DNA from: CAVQWT01 sp963810815
GTDB taxonomy: Bacteria > Pseudomonadota > Gammaproteobacteria > Burkholderiales > Casimicrobiaceae
NCBI GenBank assembly: GCA_963810815.1
Contig: CAWEPB010000007.1
Coordinates: forward strand, 1,116,001 to 1,180,000
Direction of reading: 5' to 3'
Length of the DNA: 64,000 bases
How positions within the stretch are numbered: position 1 is the first letter of the stretch; every line of letters begins with the position of its first letter. The position numbers and the translations under genes are program-made. This document shows, in pieces, positions 45,576-55,465 of the stretch. The notes beneath the pieces are model-generated. The model was not told the DNA's origin and did not search any database. It worked only from the letters and a program-made list of their open reading frames with translations.

Positions 45576-47452
45576 CTCTGCTCAAATCCGCGTGTGCTGG
45601 CGCGGGACGGCCCCTGGGCGAAACCCCTCGAAGCTGCCGCCCCGGGGAAGGCTTCGCCGTTCATGACGTCCGGTCCTCCCAGTCCACCCAATCCACCGGA
45701 TGGGTCTGCGAGATACCTGCCGACGGCGGCGCCGATCGTCGGAAAGAACGCCGTTTCGCCAAGCCGCGCGAACAGGCCGAATCGCTTCAGCTTGTCCTTG
45801 ACGGGGTCCTTCATCTCGGCGACGCACAGCTCGATGCCGGCCGCGTGCAGGGTCTCGTCCAGCTCGGCCAGCATGTCGGCGGAGGTGACGTCCACGCTGG
45901 TGACCGGTTGCGCGGCAACGACCAGCCAACGCACCGGCGTGGGCGATGCAGCCACGGCGTCCAGCACGCGGTCGTGGAACAACTCGGCGTTGGCGAAGAA
46001 CAACGGCGCATCCCACCGGAACAGGACCAGGCCGGGGATCAGGCGCGCATCGGGGTGGCGCTTGATGTCGTGGTAGCCCTTGACGCCTTCGGCGCGACCG
46101 AGAACCGCCGAGTACGGACGCCAGCCGTCCCAGAGAAATTCGACGACCGCAATCACGATCGCCAGGCCGATGCCCGGAATTACGCCCAGCACGGCCACGC
46201 CGACGGTGCAGGCGATCGACAGCCAGAACTCCCAGCGCTGGATGCGAAATATTCGTCTCAGATCGGTGACCTCGATCAGGCCGATGGCCGACGCGACCAC
46301 GACGGCAGCCAGTGCGCTGGTGGGCAAGTTCCGGAGCAGGTCCGGCGCCACCACCAGCAGCAGGGCAACCGTCAGCGCGCCGACGACCCCGGTCAGCTGG
46401 GTTCTGCTGCCCGCGGCCTCGGCGACGGGCGTGCGTGACGAACTGCTGCTGATCGGGAAGCCCTGGAAGAATCCGGCCGCCAGGTTGGCGACGCCGAGTC
46501 CCACCATTTCCTGGTTCGGGTCGACGTAGCTGCGAGTCCGCGCCGCATAGACACGCGAGAGCACGCTGGTGTCGGCGAACGACACGAGGGCGACGGCGCA
46601 ACCGCCGATCAGGACGGGCCCGATGTCGGCGTAGGTGATCCACGGGATGGCGAACGCAGGCAGACCCTGCGGGAGGGAACCGAGGACCGACACGCCTGCA
46701 CGCGCGGCAAGGTCCAGGGCGCCGACGACGACGGTCGCCCCGACCACCGCAATCAGGATGCCCGGCACGCGCCTGCTTCCCTTGAGCAGCAGGATTGCCA
46801 GCAGCGTGCCGGCACCGACCGTGAATGCGGTCCAGTTGGTCTTGCCATCGATCACCGCAGCGGCGATGGCCCGCAGGTTTTGCAGCGGTCCGTCGCTTTC
46901 GATCGAGAAGCCGAAAAGCTTGGGCAGCTGGCTGATCAGGACCGTCAGCGCGATGCCGTTCATGTACCCGTAGCGGATCGGCTTGGAAAGAAGCTCGGTG
47001 ACGAAGCCCAGGCGCGCCACGCCGGCCAGGATGCACACGATCCCCGACACGACCGCCATCATGCCCGCAAGGGCAACGGCGCGAAGCGGGTCGCCGCCGG
47101 ACAGGGGCAGCACGACGGCCAGGATGACGGCAGCCAGCGACGAATCCGGCCCCAGCACCAGGATCCGGCTGGGTCCGAACAACGCGTAGGCGAGCAGCGG
47201 AACGATGGTCGCGTAAAGGCCATAGATGCCGGGCACGCCCGACGCCACCGCGTAGGCGATGCCGACGGGCACCAGCATCGTGGTCAGCACCAGTCCGGCC
47301 ACGATGTCGTGCCGCAACCAGGCCAGTTGGTACCCGCGCAGCGTGCGGAGTCCCGGCAGCCAGCGGCCCCAGCCGGTCTCGTCGGCGGCCTTCGGCCGGC
47401 GCGCGATCCGGCCCGGTTCGGGCCGGGGGGCCGAAGCAGGCGAATCGCTCAT
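45572..47452 (-). CDS. SulP-family inorganic anion transporter with STAS domain
   Basis: The start at 47452 follows GGAGG and gives 626 residues. The membrane domain (about residues 45-440) begins with the SulP signature WLRHDIVAGLVLTTMLVPVG and AYAVASGVPGIYGLYATIVP, and later has the SISSSSSRT-type motif FPISSSSSRTPVAEAAGSRT. The STAS domain follows (about 470-590), with VDVTSADMLAELDETLHAAG. SulP proteins carry sulfate, bicarbonate or related anions. The C-terminal 40 residues are Gly/Ala-rich. The ClC channel gene lies upstream on the same strand, and both handle anions. Confidence 0.93.
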   Translation of the reverse strand: MSDSPASAPRPEPGRIARRPKAADETGWGRWLPGLRTLRGYQLAWLRHDIVAGLVLTTMLVPVGIAYAVASGVPGIYGLYATIVPLLAYALFGPSRILVLGPDSSLAAVILAVVLPLSGGDPLRAVALAGMMAVVSGIVCILAGVARLGFVTELLSKPIRYGYMNGIALTVLISQLPKLFGFSIESDGPLQNLRAIAAAVIDGKTNWTAFTVGAGTLLAILLLKGSRRVPGILIAVVGATVVVGALDLAARAGVSVLGSLPQGLPAFAIPWITYADIGPVLIGGCAVALVSFADTSVLSRVYAARTRSYVDPNQEMVGLGVANLAAGFFQGFPISSSSSRTPVAEAAGSRTQLTGVVGALTVALLLVVAPDLLRNLPTSALAAVVVASAIGLIEVTDLRRIFRIQRWEFWLSIACTVGVAVLGVIPGIGLAIVIAVVEFLWDGWRPYSAVLGRAEGVKGYHDIKRHPDARLIPGLVLFRWDAPLFFANAELFHDRVLDAVAASPTPVRWLVVAAQPVTSVDVTSADMLAELDETLHAAGIELCVAEMKDPVKDKLKRFGLFARLGETAFFPTIGAAVGRYLADPSGGLGGLGGPDVMNGEAFPGAAASRGFAQGPSRASTRGFEQS

Positions 47453-47788
47453 TGAACCGTTGCCTCCGGGTGAGTCAGTGCAGATGCGCGTGAAGAAAGG
47501 CGAAAGGGAGTGTGGGCCTTGAAGCTGGCCGCTTCGATGGGACCGCGCCCACGGACGCCCTTCCGAATCGTAACCCGACTGCGCAACTCCCTCCTGCGCG
47601 CCATCAAAGCTGGGCGGAACGGACACCAGCCTGTCGTCGCTCGATACGGCGTGGCATCGGATGGCAGAGCGAACGGCGGCTTCCAGGCAAGATTGGGGGC
47701 GAGGCCCCCTCCCATCGGTCATCGCGTCTGGGCAGTCCTGGACGCTCGCCGACAGGGCGACGGCGACGCGCCGCCGCTACTGGGACGA
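47453..47788. other. Gap between ClC and SulP genes
   Basis: The 336 bases between these two minus-strand genes hold a short hairpin GGGGGC-GAG-GCCCCC at about 47696-47710 and the SulP ribosome-binding site near 47462. I see no gene and no clear promoter. Confidence 0.4.
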
Positions 47789-49138
47789 TTACGAATTGGG
47801 GGCGCGAGCGGGTGGCGGGCTGGACGGCGCCAACAGCGCCGCGAGCTCGAGGTACATCGGCGGCGTCAACCAACGCGCCACGGCGCTCGCCAGCAGCGCC
47901 GTGGCCATCAGGCTGAGGACCATGGCGTGACCCGCTACCATCTCCATGACGATGATGAATGCGGTGAGCGGCCCCTGCGTCGTTGCGGCAAGAAAACCCA
48001 CCATGCCGAGTGCCACCAACGGGATCGCGGCTTCGGGGCCGACTCCGATGAGCAATGCCACGTCGTTGCCGATGCCGGCACCAATCGCCAGCGACGGCGC
48101 GAACACGCCCGCCGGCACGCCGGACCACGCCGAGAGCCATGTGGCGCAGAACTTGAGCAAGGTGTACAACGCGGGCACCTCGCCGTGGCCCTCGAGCAGC
48201 GCTCGCGTGGGCGCGTAACCCGCGCCTACGGTCGCATTTCCGCTAACGATGCCTATCACTGCCACGGCAAGGCCGCAGCCCGCTGCAAAACGCAATGGGT
48301 AATCAATGCGCCAGCGCGAGAATCGGTCTGGCAGTCCCTTGGCCGAGACGACGATAAGCCGGGAGAAGAGGCCACCGGCAAGTCCGGTAACCAGCGCCAC
48401 CAGCAGTCCCGGACCGAAGATCGACCAGTTCAGCTGCTGAGCGCGCAGTTCACCGAAATAGCTCAAATTGCCGAACGCCGACACCGCGACCAAGCCGGCC
48501 AATACGATGCTGATGATCACCAGCCCGCTGTGCGAAAAGCTGCGCCGTCGCGAAAGCTGCTCGAGCGCGAAGATCACGCCACCCAATGGCGTGTTGAATG
48601 CTGCAGCGATTCCCGCCGCGGCACCAGCGACGATCAAGTCGTGTGCATCGATCCCGGACTGCTGCGACAGCCAACGCCGCGCGTGTTGCATGACACCGGC
48701 GCCCACCTGAACCGTCGGCCCCTCACGGCCGATCGATAGGCCAGCCAACAGCCCCCCGGAAACCAATACGACCTTTTCCACCGACAGACGCAGCGAGACG
48801 AGTCTGGATCGATCGTGCTGAGGAAGCGTGTCATCAAGGGCCGCGACGACCTGGGGAATTCCCGAACCATGGGCGCCCGGTGCAAAGCGCCGCGTCCACC
48901 ACAACAGGGCAACTGTCAGTGCTGGCGTCCAGACAAGGGGAAGCCAAGGGCCGACGACTCCGAGGTGCAGAAGGTGCTCGAACCCCGCGCTCGCGATCTC
49001 TGCCAGCAGCGTGAACGCAACCACAACCAACCCCGTGATTACCGCGTAGGTCAACACGATGGTGCGATCGCGCCATTGCCGCCCGGCGGCAAGCTCAGCG
49101 CGCACATTTCGCAAGAAGTCGTACTTGAGGTCGCGCAT
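47789..49138 (-). CDS. ClC-family chloride channel/transporter
   Basis: The protein is 449 residues from ATG 49138; an in-frame TTG at 49159 would add seven residues. All ClC filter motifs are visible: GAHGSGIPQ, GREGPTVQVGAG with the gating glutamate, GVFAPSLAIGAGIG, and the late tyrosine in PPMYLEL. Around ten to twelve hydrophobic helices fill the rest. The external glutamate suggests a proton/chloride exchanger rather than an open channel. No C-terminal CBS domains follow. The upstream neighbour is the amidohydrolase fragment. Confidence 0.93.
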   Translation of the reverse strand: MRDLKYDFLRNVRAELAAGRQWRDRTIVLTYAVITGLVVVAFTLLAEIASAGFEHLLHLGVVGPWLPLVWTPALTVALLWWTRRFAPGAHGSGIPQVVAALDDTLPQHDRSRLVSLRLSVEKVVLVSGGLLAGLSIGREGPTVQVGAGVMQHARRWLSQQSGIDAHDLIVAGAAAGIAAAFNTPLGGVIFALEQLSRRRSFSHSGLVIISIVLAGLVAVSAFGNLSYFGELRAQQLNWSIFGPGLLVALVTGLAGGLFSRLIVVSAKGLPDRFSRWRIDYPLRFAAGCGLAVAVIGIVSGNATVGAGYAPTRALLEGHGEVPALYTLLKFCATWLSAWSGVPAGVFAPSLAIGAGIGNDVALLIGVGPEAAIPLVALGMVGFLAATTQGPLTAFIIVMEMVAGHAMVLSLMATALLASAVARWLTPPMYLELAALLAPSSPPPARAPNS

Positions 49139-49240
49139 CGCCTCTACGATAGCAGGCAATCGGAGATCCGCAATACCGATGTCGCCGCGGCTACGCCCGC
49201 ACTCCGGGCGCCGAAACGCTCGCCGGGTGCAGCGGACGCC

Positions 49241-50323
49241 TCACCGGGCGAGGGTGTTCTTGTAGACCCTGCCGTCCTTCATGATGACGACGAAGTTCTT
49301 CGCGGGGTCCGCGACGACATCGAGGCTCGCGAGCGGGTCGCCATCGACCAGCAGCAGGTCGGCGTACGCGCCTTCCTCGACGACGCCGAGCTTGCCCGGA
49401 TACGGGTTGCGCGGCCCCGACAGCGGAAACACCTGCGCGTTGTCGTGAGTGACGAGCTTGAGCGCCTCGGCCGGCGTGAACCATCGCCTGAGCTTCAGGA
49501 TGTCCTTGTTCTGGTTCTTGTTCTGCGCGGGGTTGAACAGGAAGTCGGTGCCCCACAGCAGCTTGACCTTGTACTGCCTGGCCCACCTGAACGCGTTGTC
49601 GGTGCCCGCGATGACCTCATCCTTCTTTTCGCGAACATTCGCAGGCGCGGTCGGCGGCGCCGGATCGAGCACCTGGAGGCTGAGAAAGACCCCCTTGTCG
49701 GCGAGCAGCTTCACCGTCGCCTCGTCGAGCAGCTGCCCGTGCTCGATCACCTTTACGCCGGCTTCGACGGCGCGGCGCACCGCGCGCGGCGTATAGGCGT
49801 GCACGGTGACATAGGTGTTCCAGTCCTCTGCCGCCTCGACCGCCGCCTTCATCTCGTCGAGCGTGTACTGCGTGACGTCGAGCGGGTCGTAGGCCGATGC
49901 TGCACCACCGCCTGCCATCAGCTTGATCTGCGACGCGCCATAGCGCAGGTTCTCGCGCGTCGCTGTCAGCACCTCGTCGCGGCCGTCGGCGATGAAGTTG
50001 AAACCCATCTGCTCGCCCTTCGAGACCTGGCCGAAGAAGCGGCGGGAGCGTTCGTCCGGCAGCCGCGAATCCCCGTGGCCGGAGGTCTGCGACACCATCG
50101 CACCGCTTGGATAGATGCGTGGGCCGACCGCCTTCCCCGAATCGATGGCACGCTTGATGCCGAACGACGGGCCGCCGAGGTCGCGCACCGTCGTGAAGCC
50201 GCGCGTCAGCATCTGCTTCGCCTCCCCGGCTCCTTTGGCCTCGATCGCCGTCACACCCCGTTCCTTGACCGGCCTTACCGCCTCAAGCTTGAACTCGCGA
50301 CTGAACTCCCGTCTCGTTTCCAT
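49241..50323 (-). pseudogene. Amidohydrolase, 5'-truncated and joined to an IS3-type orfA fragment
   Basis: From about residue 26 onward this is a metal-dependent amidohydrolase of the imidazolonepropionase-like group: MLTRGFTTVRDLGG, a carboxylated-lysine region QIKLMAGGGAASAYDP, VTVHAYTPRAVRRAVEAGVK with IEHG, WGTDFLF with the catalytic Asp, and the closing YADLLLVDGDPLASLDVV. The N terminus, which should hold a signal peptide and the HxH metal motif, is missing. In its place the frame starts METRREFSREFKLEAVRPVK, an IS3-family OrfA N terminus. The hybrid frame is open for 360 codons but should be inactive, since two metal ligands are gone. Confidence 0.8.
50249..50323 (-). mobile_element. 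IS3-family orfA fragment (first 25 codons)
   Basis: The peptide METRREFSREFKLEAVRPVK followed by ERGVT matches the start of IS3-group OrfA proteins, which normally continue into a helix-turn-helix. Here it runs directly into amidohydrolase sequence. The inverted words GGTTTCG and CGAAACC around 50335-50385 may belong to the element's end. No OrfB is present. Confidence 0.7.
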
Positions 50324-50639
50324 GACCCACCCCGGTTTCGGATTCCACACTAACAGAGTGTCCTCGAAACCGGCAGCAGCCCAAGAAAGCCGTCGCCGAG
50401 GACGATCCCAGCCCGAACGGATAACCAGCACCGGCGTACGAGTTCGATCAACGCATCGCTTGGTAACCGCGACCGTCGACCGCCCGCCGGGCCGGCGCAC
50501 CCCGGCCAGCGGCCAGGCAATTGGTGTGAAGTCATTGACGCTCGCAAAACACCCGTACCCGGTGCCACCATGGTCCCGCCGCAACGCCGCATCGCCTCAG
50601 CTTCCCGTCGACATGGGCAAGTCATGAGGCGCTACATTG
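50324..50639. other. Non-coding or degraded stretch upstream of the IS3 fragment
   Basis: About 315 bases lie between the orfA fragment and the LivK remnant. Short minus-strand frames exist, but none resembles a known protein. The stretch probably contains the end of the insertion element and older debris. Confidence 0.4.
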
Positions 50640-50953
50640 CACCCGCCGGCGCGTCGGGAGCGTTGGATCTGCCACTTCTATCCCTGAGCGGCCCTTCAGA
50701 TCGGCCCGATCGTCCTCGGCCAGCAATTCGAACTTGACGGCCTTGCCGCGTATCTTGAGTCCCTGCGTGCTTAGTTCGTCGATCGCCATCTGGGCGCCGT
50801 TTTGATTGTCCTTGCCGTAGCTTGCCTTGCCGCCGGTCAGCGGCGATGCGAGCCGATTCTGACGACGTCTTGCGCGTGCGTCGGCGCAGCGGCCAAGAGC
50901 ATTGCGATAGCGAATGCAGATGCAAGTCCGCCGCGGCGTTGGCATGAGTTCAC
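50640..50953 (-). pseudogene. LivK-like branched-chain amino acid binding protein, N-terminal remnant
   Basis: GTG 50953 follows GGAGG at a good distance and encodes a signal peptide (GGLASAFAIAMLLAAAPTHA, then QDVVRIGS). A frameshift occurs near 50836-50850, after which the mature N terminus continues in another frame: PLTGGKASYGKDNQNGAQMA, IDELSTQGLKIRGKAVKFEL and LAEDDRADLK. The family normally continues for another 300 residues, but similarity stops near 50700. It is a truncated, frameshifted gene for a periplasmic amino-acid binding protein, left at the edge of the accessory region. Confidence 0.75.
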
Positions 50954-51493
50954 GGGATTCCTCCACGGTCAGCGTCCGCCCTTCCCAGAAGTCGGGCAAT
51001 TCCAGACCTGAATTTGCCCCGGAGACCGGGCGCGGGCGGCGCTGGTGACGCGATCAAGCTCAGCCGCCTTAGCTCAACGCGGGCTTCGCCCAGGCGCGCG
51101 CGGGCTTCCCCGGGCATCCGAGCCCTATGTGCGATATCGAACAGACGCCGCCCGGTCATGCGCGCGTAATTCCGCTCATTGCCCGGGAACCCGAACGGTG
51201 GGGTGCGCGCCATTCGCACCGCCAATTCGATAAATTCGACGAACGTGATCGACGCCCCGGCGCGATGGCCTTGCCGTGGATGCGGGCGATCGGCGCGCGG
51301 GCAGCGCCGCGCCACACGTCGCCGTCGATGAAGGCTCCCAGCCGTCGCGGGGAGCGTTGGACTTGCTATCCGAAGCATATCCTGCTTCTGCGCAGTGGAG
51401 ATCGATGAGATGAGATTCTTAACATGCCTCCCCACGCACTCAAGACGCCATCTACCAACAACGAACAGCTGCGCACGCGACGGCGGCGGGCCT
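50954..51493. other. Gene-poor stretch before the LamG protein gene
   Basis: About 540 bases with only short frames. A minus-strand frame near 51250-51345 reads LGAFIDGDVWRGAARAPIA, which looks protein-like but is not recognised. The word GGAGCGTTGGA occurs at about 50658 and again at 51352; this could be a worn element end. The promoter of the LamG gene should lie near 51380-51480. Confidence 0.35.
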
Positions 51494-54400
51494 GTGAAGA
51501 CCCATCGCTCGGTTGCATTCGTGCTATCGGTTGTGAGTGTGTTGACTTTCACGCAGCTATTGCCAGCCAACGCTCAGGCAGCAGCATTGCAATCGGCGTA
51601 CTCATTCGACGTCGCTTCAGGATCGACGGTTCCCGACGTGAGCGGGAACGGCAACTCGCTGTCGATGCTGAACGGCGCCATATTGGGGACCGGCAAGTAT
51701 GGCCTCGCGATGTCCTTCGATGGCGTCAACGATGTATTGGTCGCCAATGGTTATAACCCGGCGCTCAATCTAACGAGCGCCGGTTTCACCTTATCGGCTT
51801 GGATCAACCCGCGCTCGAATGGCGGTTGGCAGATGATCGTCAATAAGCCATACACGACCGGTCATTCCGCGCCGTACTTCGATTGGTCGATGCATCGGCA
51901 GATCAGCACCGGGCGCATCGTTCTGTTCCTGGGCTGCGAAGGCGTGCAACGTGTCAGTAACGCGACCACCCCAATCAATGCGTGGACACATGTGGCGGTC
52001 ACCTATGACGGCAGCGCGATTCGTCATTACATTAACGGCAACTTAGATCGCACGACATCGGCATCCTGCAAAGTAACGAATACCAACTCGCGCCCCATTC
52101 GCATCGGCTCCAACGGTGCCAACAGTGAAACGATGAATGGCTTGATCGACGACGTGCGTATCTATGATCGCATGTTGAGCGGGACCGAGATACAGACCGA
52201 TATGGCGACCCCGCTCGGCGGCGCGCCCCCCACCGATACAACGCCCCCTACGGTTGTCATCGCCACTCCGACATACGACGCGATAGTCAGCGGCACGGTC
52301 ACCATTACCGCAAACGCTGCGGACAATGTCGGTGTGGCGGGCGTGCAATTCCAAGTGGATGGGCAGAACGTCACGGCAGAGGATGTCAGCGCGCCCTATA
52401 GCATAGGGTGGAATACAACGTTAGTGCCCGATGGCAGCCATACGTTGGTTGCGGTGGCGCGGGACGCTGCGGGCAATGGCGGATCATCGACTCCGACGAT
52501 CGTACATGTGCGCAACCTGTCCAGCGCGCCGACTGTCTTGCTGAGCGCCACTCCCACTTCGGTTGCAAGCGGCGCTAGTGCCGAACTGACATGGTCGTCG
52601 ACGAACGCAACCGGTTGCACCGCGAGCGGAGCGTGGAGTGGAATTCGCGCGACTTCGGGCTCAGCGAGCACCGGGCCGCTGACGGCTGCAAGCAACATGT
52701 TCACGCTCACATGCACGGGCATCGGCGGCTCGGCAAGCGCAACCACAGCGGTGCCGGTGAATACCCCAATACCTGCGCCAACGGTGACACTCAGCGCCAG
52801 CCCAACCAGTGTCGCGAGCGGCGCGTCCTCCAACTTGACTTGGAGCTCGCTCAACGCGACGTCCTGCACGGCGTCGGGAGCCTGGTCGGGCAATCGCGCG
52901 ACAGCAGGTTCGGCTAGCACGGGCCCCCTGACCGCTGCGTCCAACACATTTGCGCTCACCTGTAGTGGAACGGGTGGCTCGACCAGCGCGTCGGCAATCG
53001 TGACGGTGACCGCTGCGACGCCCGCACCGACCTTGGCGCTCACCGCGAATCCGTCCGTTCTTACTTCAGGTGCCAGCGCGACTCTGACATGGAGTTCGGC
53101 CAATGCCACTTCGTGCACAGCGAGCGGAGCGTGGAGTGGGAGTCGCGCGCTTTTGGGCTCGACGAGCACCGGACCGCTGACCGCTGCAATCAACACATTC
53201 ACGCTCACATGCACCGGCATCGGCGGCTCGGCCAGCGCAACCACAGTTGTGACGGCTTCCCCGCCTGAGCCTGCGACTCGCTTGCAGTCGGCGTACTCAT
53301 TCGATGTCGCTTCAGGATCGACGGTTCCTGACGTGAGCGGGAACGGCAACTCGCTGTCGATGCTGAACGGCGCCATATTGGGGACCGGCAAGTACGGCCT
53401 CGCGATGTCCTTCGATGGCGTCAACGATGTATTGGTCGCCAATGGCTATAGCCCGGCGCTCAATCTAACGAGCGCCGGCTTCACCTTATCGGCTTGGATC
53501 AACCCGCGCTCGAATGGCGGTTGGCAGATGATCGTCAATAAGCCATACACGACCGGTCATTCCGCGCCGTACTTCGATTGGTCGATGCATCGGCAGATCA
53601 GCACCGGGCGCATCGTTCTGTTCCTGGGCTGCGAAGGCGTGCAACGTGTCAGTAACGCGACCACCCCAATCAATGCGTGGACACATGTGGCGGTCACCTA
53701 TGACGGCAGCGCGATTCGTCATTACATTAACGGCAACTTAGATCGCACGACATCGGCATCCTGCAAAGTAACGAATACCAACTCGCGCCCCATTCGCATC
53801 GGCTCCAACGGTGCCAACAGTGAAACGATGAATGGCTTGATCGACGACGTGCGTATCTATGATCGCGTGTTGAGCGGGACCGAGATACAGACCGATATGG
53901 CGACCCCGCTCGGCGGCGCGCCCCCCACCGATACAACGCCCCCTACGGTTGTCATCGCCACTCCGACATACGACGCGATAGTCAGCGGCACGGTCACCAT
54001 TACCGCAAACGCTGCGGACAATGTCGGTGTGGCGGGCGTGCAATTCCAAGTGGATGGGCAGAACGTCACGGCAGAGGATGTCAGCGCGCCCTATAGCATA
54101 GGGTGGAATACAACGTTAGTGCCCGATGGCAGCCATACGTTGGTTGCGGTGGCGCGGGACGCTGCGGGCAATGGCGGATCATCGACTCCGACGATCGTAC
54201 ATGTGCGCAACCTGTCCAGCGCGCCGACTGTCTTGCTGAGCGCCACTCCCACTTCGGTTGCAAGCGGCGCTAGTGCCGAACTGACATGGTCGTCGACGAA
54301 CGCAACCGGTTGCACCGCGAGCGGAGCGTGGAGTGGAATTCGCGCGACTTCGGGCTCAGCGAGCACCGGGCCGCTGACGGCTGCAAGCAACATGTTCACG

Positions 54401-55447
54401 CTCACATGCACGGGCGTCGGCGGCCTGGCCAGCGTCTATGCGATTGTGACGGTGAGCGCTTCAATACCTGCGCCAACGGTGACACTCAGCGCCAGCCCAA
54501 CCAGTGTCGCGAGCGGCGCGTCCTCCAACTTGACTTGGAGCTCGCTCAACGCGACGTCCTGCACGGCGTCGGGAGCCTGGTCGGGCAATCGCGCGACAGC
54601 AGGTTCGGCTAGCACGGCCCCCCTGACCGCTGCGTCCAACACATTTGCGCTCACCTGTAGTGGAACGGGTGGCTCGACCAGCGCGTCGGCAATCGTGACG
54701 GTGACCGGCGCCGCTGCCCAAAGGGGATTGGACTTTGAGGGAAGCGCGTCGACGAGCGGGACGGTACGTTTTAAGTTCACCAATCCGTTGGCCATCTATC
54801 CCGCAACCTACATTTGGAAGGTCTACCCTGTTCAGCAATCGGGCTATTACACGACGTTCTTTTGGGGGAATGACGATGGCGCCGGTACGTATGAGACGTT
54901 TGCATGGGATAACGGCGTTGCCAATACCTTTTACGGGGCGCATCCCTATCCGAACTGGCCAGACGTTACGACCCACCGCTGGGAAATTGCAACAGACCAC
55001 GGTGGCGACTTCGTGAGTACGGAACTGGTTGTGTACGATCGCTGGTACACGCAGGCGCTCGTGGCCTGGTCTGACAGCGCAGGCAAACACACCGTGTTCT
55101 ACTGGGATCTGCCGGATACGAGCAAGCGCATTGAGCACGTGGCAGATCCGAGTTACGGGAATACCAATCCACCCGCCCCGGCGCTGACCTGGGGCGACGC
55201 GCCCTGGAATCCTTCGAACGAGATCATGAACGGCGTGATTCGCGGCATTCAAATCTACTCCACCGCGCTGTCCGTTAACGACGTACTCGCCGAACTGTCG
55301 GCTCCTCAGTCAACATCCGCCGGTGCATCGAACATCTGGTACATGAATCTCGATCCAACGCCCAGCGACATTTCCGACAAGTCTGGTCGCGGCCACCATC
55401 CAATGTGGGTCGGTGCGGAGCGCCCTTTGATTTGGACCGGGCAATAG
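51494..55447 (+). CDS. Large secreted multidomain protein with LamG and Ig-like repeats
   Basis: The start GTG 51494 begins a clean signal peptide (VKTHRSVAFVLSVVSVLTFT, cleavage after NAQA); an ATG at 51395 would add 33 residues. The product is 1317 residues. Order: LamG/concanavalin-like domain 1 (AYSFDVASGSTVPDVSGNG to LIDDVRIYDRMLSG), an Ig-like domain (PPTVVIATPTYDAIVSGTV), three short repeats of the type LTWSSTNATSCTASGAWSG, LamG domain 2, a second Ig-like domain, two further short repeats, and a unique C-terminal part with DDVRIYD-like GVIRGIQIYSTALSVNDV. The protein is Ser/Thr/Asn-rich with visibly lower GC than its neighbours. It probably binds glycans outside the cell. No anchor or sorting signal is seen. 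Confidence 0.88.
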   Translation: MKTHRSVAFVLSVVSVLTFTQLLPANAQAAALQSAYSFDVASGSTVPDVSGNGNSLSMLNGAILGTGKYGLAMSFDGVNDVLVANGYNPALNLTSAGFTLSAWINPRSNGGWQMIVNKPYTTGHSAPYFDWSMHRQISTGRIVLFLGCEGVQRVSNATTPINAWTHVAVTYDGSAIRHYINGNLDRTTSASCKVTNTNSRPIRIGSNGANSETMNGLIDDVRIYDRMLSGTEIQTDMATPLGGAPPTDTTPPTVVIATPTYDAIVSGTVTITANAADNVGVAGVQFQVDGQNVTAEDVSAPYSIGWNTTLVPDGSHTLVAVARDAAGNGGSSTPTIVHVRNLSSAPTVLLSATPTSVASGASAELTWSSTNATGCTASGAWSGIRATSGSASTGPLTAASNMFTLTCTGIGGSASATTAVPVNTPIPAPTVTLSASPTSVASGASSNLTWSSLNATSCTASGAWSGNRATAGSASTGPLTAASNTFALTCSGTGGSTSASAIVTVTAATPAPTLALTANPSVLTSGASATLTWSSANATSCTASGAWSGSRALLGSTSTGPLTAAINTFTLTCTGIGGSASATTVVTASPPEPATRLQSAYSFDVASGSTVPDVSGNGNSLSMLNGAILGTGKYGLAMSFDGVNDVLVANGYSPALNLTSAGFTLSAWINPRSNGGWQMIVNKPYTTGHSAPYFDWSMHRQISTGRIVLFLGCEGVQRVSNATTPINAWTHVAVTYDGSAIRHYINGNLDRTTSASCKVTNTNSRPIRIGSNGANSETMNGLIDDVRIYDRVLSGTEIQTDMATPLGGAPPTDTTPPTVVIATPTYDAIVSGTVTITANAADNVGVAGVQFQVDGQNVTAEDVSAPYSIGWNTTLVPDGSHTLVAVARDAAGNGGSSTPTIVHVRNLSSAPTVLLSATPTSVASGASAELTWSSTNATGCTASGAWSGIRATSGSASTGPLTAASNMFTLTCTGVGGLASVYAIVTVSASIPAPTVTLSASPTSVASGASSNLTWSSLNATSCTASGAWSGNRATAGSASTAPLTAASNTFALTCSGTGGSTSASAIVTVTGAAAQRGLDFEGSASTSGTVRFKFTNPLAIYPATYIWKVYPVQQSGYYTTFFWGNDDGAGTYETFAWDNGVANTFYGAHPYPNWPDVTTHRWEIATDHGGDFVSTELVVYDRWYTQALVAWSDSAGKHTVFYWDLPDTSKRIEHVADPSYGNTNPPAPALTWGDAPWNPSNEIMNGVIRGIQIYSTALSVNDVLAELSAPQSTSAGASNIWYMNLDPTPSDISDKSGRGHHPMWVGAERPLIWTGQ
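51587..53009 (+). repeat. Internal duplication, copy 1
   Basis: This 1.4-kb block encodes LamG domain 1, the Ig-like domain and two short repeats. It recurs 1695 bp downstream (565 codons, in frame) with only a handful of changes over its first 1.1 kb. The copies differ more in a 50-base patch near 52723-52770. Confidence 0.9.
53282..54704 (+). repeat. Internal duplication, copy 2
   Basis: This is the second copy of the LamG/Ig block. Visible changes from copy 1 include Asn to Ser (VANGYNP to VANGYSP) and Met to Val (YDRML to YDRVL). The near-identity at synonymous sites indicates a recent event. Confidence 0.9.
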
Positions 55448-55465
55448 CCGTGACCTGGAAGGCGG

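Noticed and set aside
51791..55252. Several minus-strand open frames inside the LamG gene, present twice
   Set aside because: They are antisense shadows duplicated with the internal repeat, without ribosome-binding sites or known motifs.
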